A stretch of DNA of 64,000 bases from Nitrospira defluvii (GTDB taxonomy: Bacteria; Nitrospirota; Nitrospiria; Nitrospirales; Nitrospiraceae): NCBI RefSeq assembly GCF_905220995.1, contig NZ_CAJNBJ010000002.1, positions 124,001 to 188,000 of the forward strand, written 5' to 3'. Below the pieces are notes generated by a model, which worked only from the letters and a program-made list of their open reading frames with translations, ran no database searches and was not told where the DNA came from. The translations under genes were made by a program, and so were the position numbers. Of this stretch, positions 59,691 through 64,000 are shown one piece after another. Position 1 is the stretch's first letter, and every line of letters begins with the position of its first letter.

Positions 59691-60776
59691 TTAAAACCAC
59701 AGATGCACGCCCAGGCCGACCCATTCGACACGTTTGGAGAATAACTGGCCGTCCGGACTCGGTCCTGAGAAATACTCCCCTAACACTTGCAGTTTTCTGT
59801 CGCCGATCCTGGCATTTTCAAACTGCAACCCTGCCATGATCGACCGGCTGACCGCCCAATTAGCACGCGCATTGGCTTGAAAGTCCGCATAGGCCACCGG
59901 TCTGATCGTGCCTCCTGCCAAAAGCCACGGACTCTTGAGTTCGACTCCAGCCTGCGTGGTCTCACGTCCGAGCGTCCGAGGATCTTTCCTCACGAGGGTT
60001 CCCACGCCTCCATACCACCTCATCCAACTCGTCAGATCATAGGAGAGTTTCAGATCGATCTCTTCGTAACTGAGATTGACACGCATGACCTGCGGATTGT
60101 TGAGAATGAACTCATCCCCCAAATGCGAACTCTGGTGCCGAATGCGCACGAAACCGGAGAGTCGATCTGCCCGATAACTGGCGACGACCCCGATGGTGTA
60201 ATCGGCATTGATGAGGTCGATCGAACGTCGCTCGGTGTCAAATACGCCAAATACTCCCGCCTGAATGCCCAGCTCCCACTCTCCCTTGAACGGCGCCGCA
60301 TTACGATAGACTGCAAACGATTCACCGAACGCGCTGGCGAACTCACGCCCTGATGAAAGGGCGTGATAGGCGGCGCCGAAGTGCGGCCATCGGGGATCTG
60401 CATGCAGGGGCTCCACCAGGAGACCACGCGGGAGAAACTTCGAGTGAGATTCTGGTGTCACCGCTCGTACGGCCCCCGCCTTGGCACTCTTGGCTGCCTC
60501 CTGGCCGGTATGCACGTGCGCCCCCGTGACTCCAGGAATGGCGCGGAGGGAAGAGAGAATTTTTTCGGGATCCTCCGCACCGAGACGCGGAACATACACG
60601 TCCACCATTCCCCCCTCGACTTCGATGACTGCCGCCGAGAGATGAAACTCATGTTCCAGCATGGAGGCCGCATAGCCGGCAATGTACTCATCCTGCCCCG
60701 CATAGGCAGGACCACCCCATATCCCGGACAAGACCCCTATCATTACCCAGAGCGCGACCGCGCATCGCTGATGCAT
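59691..60776 (-). CDS. DUF1207 outer-membrane/periplasmic protein
   Basis: About 361 residues with a signal peptide (MHQRCAVALWVMIGVLSGIWGGPAYA). An N-terminal BON-like segment (VDVYVPRLGAEDPEKILSSLRAIPGVTGAHVH) is followed by the DUF1207 core beginning LPRGLLVEPLHADPRWPHFGAAY. The rest is beta-rich with aromatic alternation and ends VEWVGLGVHLWF, as expected of an outer-membrane barrel. A GTG 18 codons upstream (60830) is an alternative start; neither start has a convincing ribosome-binding site. It lies in the leftward stress cluster after another barrel gene. Confidence 0.78.
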   Translation of the reverse strand: MHQRCAVALWVMIGVLSGIWGGPAYAGQDEYIAGYAASMLEHEFHLSAAVIEVEGGMVDVYVPRLGAEDPEKILSSLRAIPGVTGAHVHTGQEAAKSAKAGAVRAVTPESHSKFLPRGLLVEPLHADPRWPHFGAAYHALSSGREFASAFGESFAVYRNAAPFKGEWELGIQAGVFGVFDTERRSIDLINADYTIGVVASYRADRLSGFVRIRHQSSHLGDEFILNNPQVMRVNLSYEEIDLKLSYDLTSWMRWYGGVGTLVRKDPRTLGRETTQAGVELKSPWLLAGGTIRPVAYADFQANARANWAVSRSIMAGLQFENARIGDRKLQVLGEYFSGPSPDGQLFSKRVEWVGLGVHLWF

Positions 60777-60842
60777 GCGCCCAGGGCCGGAACTTCCATT
60801 TTTCGAATGCCTCCTCGTGCATCGCTTCACAAGTCACGACGC

Positions 60843-61439
60843 CTAAAAATGGAAGTTGAGGCCAACCGTGACCATATGCCCGTTGTCTTGGAACTTTTTG
60901 TCCACGATGTTCTGGTCACGTGATTCGATTTTCTCCAACCAGATGTATCGATACGTACTGTCGATCGATACATGTTTGCTGAAGAAGAACTGCAAGCCGC
61001 CGCCGGCATGGGCGCCGAATCGATTTTGCGTATCATCGAACCCACCCGGGCCCTTGACCGTCGTGTAATACCAACCGCCTCCGCCGAGCAGGAACGGGGC
61101 CAGCCTCGTGGTGCCGAGCGGATAAATGAGCGCGGAGACCTGCACCGGATAGGTGTGGACACGGGTGTCGCCGATGTCATTTCGGCGGTAATCGACCGAC
61201 CCTTCGAAGGCAAAGTAGCGGGAAGGGTGCAATCGGACCTGTCCTCCCCCGAACCACCGGCTTGAACCGTCTTTCGGATCGACGTACGTGGCGCGTCCAC
61301 CAACCGATAACAACCCGATATCGATCTGGTCGAACAGATTCTTTTCATCGGCTGCCGTGGCCACAGCCGGCAGCACCAGCCCCCAAGCCGTCAACGCAAT
61401 TCCCAGCGTCATCACTACAGGGAGAACCAATCGTTTCAT
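60843..61439 (-). CDS. Outer-membrane beta-barrel protein (OmpW/opacity-like)
   Basis: A 198-residue protein with AAGGAG seven bases before the ATG at 61439 and a signal peptide ending AVATAA. The mature domain shows eight amphipathic strands (YFAFEGSVDYRRND, VQVSALIYPLG, LAPFLLGGGGWYYTTVKG, GAHAGGGLQFFFSKHVSIDSTYRYIWLE) and a terminal phenylalanine (TVGLNFHF). This is the small-porin/OmpA-N-terminal-like fold. It probably sits in the outer membrane of this stress cluster; its function is unknown. Confidence 0.82.
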   Translation of the reverse strand: MKRLVLPVVMTLGIALTAWGLVLPAVATAADEKNLFDQIDIGLLSVGGRATYVDPKDGSSRWFGGGQVRLHPSRYFAFEGSVDYRRNDIGDTRVHTYPVQVSALIYPLGTTRLAPFLLGGGGWYYTTVKGPGGFDDTQNRFGAHAGGGLQFFFSKHVSIDSTYRYIWLEKIESRDQNIVDKKFQDNGHMVTVGLNFHF

Positions 61440-61479
61440 GTATGACTCCTTCTGAATGAATATGCCGCCTGTGTCGTCA

Positions 61480-61821
61480 TTAGGACTCGCGCGGACGCGT
61501 CCCATGGTGATCGAACCACTCGTCGACCCACCGCTTGACCTCTTCCCGACGGTCGCCATAGCGCTCTTGTATCTTGCCCTCAAGCTTGTCGACACTGCCT
61601 TCGATGGCCAACAGATCGTCGTCCGTGAACTCTCCCCACTGCTTCTTCAGTTCACCTTTAAACTGTTTCCATTTCCCTTCGAATTGATCCTGATTCACCA
61701 CGGCCGTGGCAGCCCCGGCAGAAGCCCGAACTGATCCGTTCACCGCCTGGACCGTCTCCGCTCCCGTCGCCAGGGCCAGACCCACCAGCGTCAGCGTCAG
61801 CAGTCTTGGTCGTCGCGTCAT
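61480..61821 (-). CDS. Exported CsbD-like stress protein
   Basis: A 113-residue protein with a clear signal peptide (LLTLTLVGLALATGAETVQA, about 6-25). A full CsbD domain follows (NQDQFEGKWKQFKGELKKQWGEFTDDDLLAIEGSVDKLEGKIQERYGDRREEVKRWVDEWF). CsbD proteins are usually cytoplasmic general-stress proteins, so an exported version is unusual. It is a close relative of the cytoplasmic CsbD protein 400 bp upstream in the same leftward cluster, which suggests duplication and relocation. Confidence 0.87.
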   Translation of the reverse strand: MTRRPRLLTLTLVGLALATGAETVQAVNGSVRASAGAATAVVNQDQFEGKWKQFKGELKKQWGEFTDDDLLAIEGSVDKLEGKIQERYGDRREEVKRWVDEWFDHHGTRPRES

Positions 61822-61853
61822 GGTGCCATCCTCTCGATTTCGGCGTTCGACGC

Positions 61854-61874
61854 GCCGCCCCCTCTTGGGGCGGC
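61854..61874 (-). terminator. 8-bp perfect hairpin between PepSY and CsbD genes
   Basis: GCCGCCCC (61854-61861), a 5-base loop and GGGGCGGC (61867-61874) form a very stable stem in the 68-bp gap between two leftward genes. No T-run follows on the minus strand. It may partly terminate transcription or stabilise the upstream mRNA. Confidence 0.35.
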
Positions 61875-61889
61875 ACGCCGGATCATGCG

Positions 61890-62168
61890 TTACCGGTCGA
61901 TTTTGGTCTGACCGCTCTGCGCATCGACATAGACCTTCTGGGTCTTGTTGTTGATGTCAATGATCTCCACTTCATAGACCGTCCGGCCGTCCTCTTTGCC
62001 GATTTCAGCCTCCACCGCCTTCCCTGGAACGGCCTTCAATGCATGCCTGACGGCATCCTCCAAGGTCACGCTGGCAGTAGCCGCCAACTGTTTATTGGTT
62101 TCAAACAATGCCCAGGCGGGACTCGTCAACAGCGCGGACATCAGTGCAATCGCCATCACCTTTTTCAT
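61890..62168 (-). CDS. PepSY-domain exported protein
   Basis: A 92-residue protein with AAAGGAG before the ATG at 62168, a signal peptide (MKKVMAIALMSALLTSPAWA) and one PepSY domain (VTLEDAVRHALKAVPGKAVEAEIGKEDGRTVYEVEIIDINNKTQKVYVDAQSGQ). Single PepSY domains are thought to inhibit periplasmic peptidases or bind small ligands. It is located between two CsbD genes in the leftward cluster. Confidence 0.87.
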   Translation of the reverse strand: MKKVMAIALMSALLTSPAWALFETNKQLAATASVTLEDAVRHALKAVPGKAVEAEIGKEDGRTVYEVEIIDINNKTQKVYVDAQSGQTKIDR

Positions 62169-62216
62169 CGTCGGTACTCCTTTCATTGAGGACAGAGATT
62201 CGTCAGGCCCCATGCG

Positions 62217-62456
62217 TTATCGAGGACGCTGCGCTTCACGCTGCCCGGGGCTCGGTTGACCTTGCTGCCGGTACCAATCGTCGGCCCAGCGGACGACTTC
62301 TTCCTTCTTCTCTCCATACCGTTCCTGTACACGGCCGACGAATTTGTCGTAGTCGCCTTCGATCTGCATCAGGTCATCGTCCGTGAATTTCCCCCACTGC
62401 TTCTTGACCTCCCCCTTGAACTGCACCCACTTCCCCTTGAACTGATCGGTATTCAT
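62217..62456 (-). CDS. CsbD-family stress protein (cytoplasmic)
   Basis: A 79-residue protein with the classic CsbD pattern from the start: MNTDQFKGKWVQFKGEVKKQWG, then FTDDDLMQIEGDYDKFVGRVQERYG. No signal peptide is seen. GGGAGG precedes the ATG, which overlaps the stop of the upstream 77-residue gene (ATGA). CsbD is a sigma-B regulon member in Bacillus and a common marker of general stress responses. Confidence 0.88.
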   Translation of the reverse strand: MNTDQFKGKWVQFKGEVKKQWGKFTDDDLMQIEGDYDKFVGRVQERYGEKKEEVVRWADDWYRQQGQPSPGQREAQRPR

Positions 62457-62686
62457 TGAGAACCTCCCTGTTGAGATGATATCGCCGCGGATGCCGATGC
62501 CACCGAGAGCATGGCTTCACCCGTACGACGCGTTCGGGCGGCGTCCTTTAAAATCCGATGCGCTGGAGATCGAAATGCCAGGCCGGTTCTGCCGCCGCGG
62601 TACAGAACGATGGTCGCATCGCCCTGCTCGTCACCGACGGAGACCACCACCTTCGACTTGATTCCATTGGCTGTGCGGATCTTCAT
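62453..62686 (-). CDS. Small basic protein of unknown function at the head of the CsbD cluster
   Basis: A 77-residue protein from an ATG at 62686 preceded by GGGAGG. The N-terminal half is probably beta-strand rich (IRTANGIKSKVVVSVGDEQGDATIVLYRGGRTGLAF). The C-terminal half is basic and helical, then Ala/Ser-rich. The stop overlaps the CsbD start by 4 bp, indicating translational coupling. A longer frame to 62749 exists, but it passes through the predicted promoter -10 of dyad site 14, so the shorter form is preferred. I do not recognise a family. Confidence 0.6.
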   Translation of the reverse strand: MKIRTANGIKSKVVVSVGDEQGDATIVLYRGGRTGLAFRSPAHRILKDAARTRRTGEAMLSVASASAAISSQQGGSQ

Positions 62687-62712
62687 GCCTGCCTCCCGTT
62701 GTGTATGGGCTA

Positions 62713-62758
62713 CGTATACCGCCGAACACCTCGAAGCACGCCTGGACATACCCCTAGT
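62713..62758 (-). promoter_or_regulatory. Stress-dyad promoter (site 14) of the CsbD cluster, leftward
   Basis: Read leftward the dyad is ACTAGG GGTATG TCCAGG (62758-62741; 9 of 12). The -10-like TATACG (62718-62713) follows after exactly 22 nt. The predicted leader to the ATG at 62686 is about 20 nt and contains the ribosome-binding sequence GGGAGG. It could drive the whole leftward CsbD-PepSY-CsbD-barrel series. Confidence 0.52.
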
Positions 62759-62895
62759 TTTCAGAGCACTCGCCCCTAATACTCTGCACTACGTACGCAT
62801 TCGTGATGCGAGCAGCCCTCCCCATGCGTGAAAGCTCATGGGGATAATCAGACCACCTCTACTACGGGAGGTCGACGAAGGAGATCTGTATTCGA

Positions 62896-64000
62896 TCAGG
62901 ACGAAATGGTGAAGGGCCGGCAGAGCAGGGCCATGGATCGGGGTTCGATGGTGAAGGGTTCGCCGCTTGTCACGGTGGAAGCCGGATGCGCAATTCCACC
63001 CACATGGGTATTGAGGACCACGCTCCAGGAAGCATTGCCGTCGGGGGAAGGCAACAGGAAGGGAATCGCCTCATGGTGCGCATTAAGGAGCAGCAGGAAC
63101 GTGTCGTCGACGATCCGATTGCCGCGTGCGTCCGTTTCCTCGATGGCATCACCGGCCAACACGATGCCCAACGCCCGGAGGTATCCCTGACTCCAATCCG
63201 CTTCATCCATCTCCTGGCCGTCCGGACGCAACCACACAATGTCCTTGATTTCCGACCCATGGATTTGCCGCCCCTGAAAGAAGCGGCGGCGACGGAAGAC
63301 CGGATGCTGCTGACGGAGCGCAATCAATTGCCGGACGAATCCGAGGAGGACGCGATCTTCGGCCGTCAGATCCCAGTCGTGCCAGCTCAATTCGTTGTCC
63401 TGGCAATAGGCATTATTATTCCCCTGCTGAGTCCGGCCGATTTCATCTCCCCCGCACAACATCGGCACCCCTTGAGACAGCAACAGGGTCGTCAGCATGT
63501 TTCGCTTCTGCCGGAGACGCAAATCGAGAATGGCCGGGTCATCAGTCTGGCCTTCGGTCCCGCAATTCCAGCTGAGGTTGTCGTTGTGGCCATCCTGATT
63601 GCCCTCGCCGTTCGCCTCGTTATGTTTCTCGTTGTACGAGACGAGATCCTGCAAGCTGAATCCGTCATGCGCCGTGATGAAGTTAATGCTGGCAAACGGG
63701 CGGCGCCCGCTCGTTTCATACAGATCGCTGCTGCCGGACAGCCGGTAGGCCAACTCCGCGACTTGCCCGCCGTCCCCCTTCCAGTAGCGGCGAATCGCAT
63801 CGCGGTACTTGCCGTTCCATTCCGCCCAGCCGACCGGGAAATTGCCGACCTGATATCCCCCCGCCCCGAGATCCCAGGGCTCTGCGATCAGCTTGACCTG
63901 AGACAAGATGGGGTCCTGATGGATGATGTCGAAAAACGCGCTGAGACGATCCACTTCGTGCAGTTCTCTGGCCAGGGTGGAAGCTAGGTCGAACCGGAAC
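62896..64000 (-). CDS. glgX: Glycogen debranching enzyme GlgX (partial, runs off right edge)
   Basis: The C-terminal 368 residues of a GH13 isoamylase-type GlgX, open to the window end. It begins in frame with [24 protein letters not shown] and continues with [19 protein letters not shown] (region III acid), the [18 protein letters not shown] block (region IV) and [10 protein letters not shown]. The apparent GTG start at 63954 is only an internal codon, because the family sequence continues upstream. GlgX removes alpha-1,6 branches from phosphorylase-limited glycogen. A 7-bp inverted repeat (62820-62826/62837-62843) lies downstream of the stop. Confidence 0.92.
   Translation of the reverse strand, partial: FRFDLASTLARELHEVDRLSAFFDIIHQDPILSQVKLIAEPWDLGAGGYQVGNFPVGWAEWNGKYRDAIRRYWKGDGGQVAELAYRLSGSSDLYETSGRRPFASINFITAHDGFSLQDLVSYNEKHNEANGEGNQDGHNDNLSWNCGTEGQTDDPAILDLRLRQKRNMLTTLLLSQGVPMLCGGDEIGRTQQGNNNAYCQDNELSWHDWDLTAEDRVLLGFVRQLIALRQQHPVFRRRRFFQGRQIHGSEIKDIVWLRPDGQEMDEADWSQGYLRALGIVLAGDAIEETDARGNRIVDDTFLLLLNAHHEAIPFLLPSPDGNASWSVVLNTHVGGIAHPASTVTSGEPFTIEPRSMALLCRPFTISS

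Noticed and set aside
62820-62843. CCCCATG/CATGGGG inverted repeat downstream of glgX
   Set aside because: The loop is 10 bases and no T-run follows on the minus strand. It may be incidental, so it is only mentioned with glgX.
1-64000. CRISPR arrays, insertion sequences, integrases, rRNA genes
   Set aside because: No regularly spaced short repeats, transposase or recombinase motifs, or rRNA sequence were seen anywhere in the window.

Overview
This 64 kb window looks like a chromosomal segment of a GC-rich Gram-negative bacterium, most likely a Nitrospira-type member of the Nitrospirota. The assignment is an inference from gene content: TolC/RND-type export, many lipoproteins, a DUF4403 protein, very large hybrid histidine kinases, and glycogen/trehalose genes mixed with stress and DNA-repair genes. 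No rRNA, CRISPR array, insertion sequence or prophage is visible. There is one tRNA gene, tRNA-Arg(ACG). Layout, left: a HEAT-repeat protein cut by the window edge, a TolC/membrane-fusion export pair without its pump gene, a complete polyamine-type ABC importer operon (potABCD-like), a small coiled-coil protein, glgC, and a Ski2-type helicase split into two genes in inverted order (RecA2/C-terminal half first, RecA1 half second). An outer-membrane barrel gene follows, then a secreted BACON/fibronectin-like repeat protein behind a textbook sigma-54 promoter, then the tRNA. Layout, middle (16-42 kb): an envelope and general-stress island. It holds YtxH, BON, DUF4403, hemerythrin and Gfo/Idh genes, and a tightly packed nine-gene operon (DUF883-like, holin-like, two unknowns, DUF421, YihY/BrkB, AI-2E permease, ThDP oxidase, rhodopsin-transducer-like protein). 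A leftward operon links DNA-end joining to carbohydrate mobilisation (Ku, TreZ, glycogen debranching enzyme, LigD). After these come a FAD/Rieske oxidoreductase, a 26-residue membrane peptide, copper-related small proteins, and a PLD-VTT fusion with an endonuclease/exonuclease/phosphatase-family protein. Layout, right (42-59 kb): five large sensor kinases, four with a DesK/NarX-type kinase core and a C-terminal NarL-type receiver without a DNA-binding domain, interleaved with CheR and CheB. From 59 to 63 kb is a second leftward stress cluster (two CsbD proteins, PepSY, two beta-barrel proteins, metallothionein, DUF1328, a second tiny membrane peptide). The window ends in glgX, which runs off the edge. 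The most interesting signal is regulatory: 14 copies of an 18-bp dyad, consensus ACTAGG-N6-CCTAGT, lie in intergenic regions at the heads of these stress and kinase transcription units. In nearly every case a -10-like hexamer follows 21-23 nt later (usually exactly 22). That places the dyad near -43, the position of a class II activator. I read this as a local regulon of a dimeric activator, possibly a NarL/FixJ-family response regulator encoded elsewhere, tying the sensor kinases to NHEJ, trehalose/glycogen metabolism, envelope stress and metal-binding proteins.
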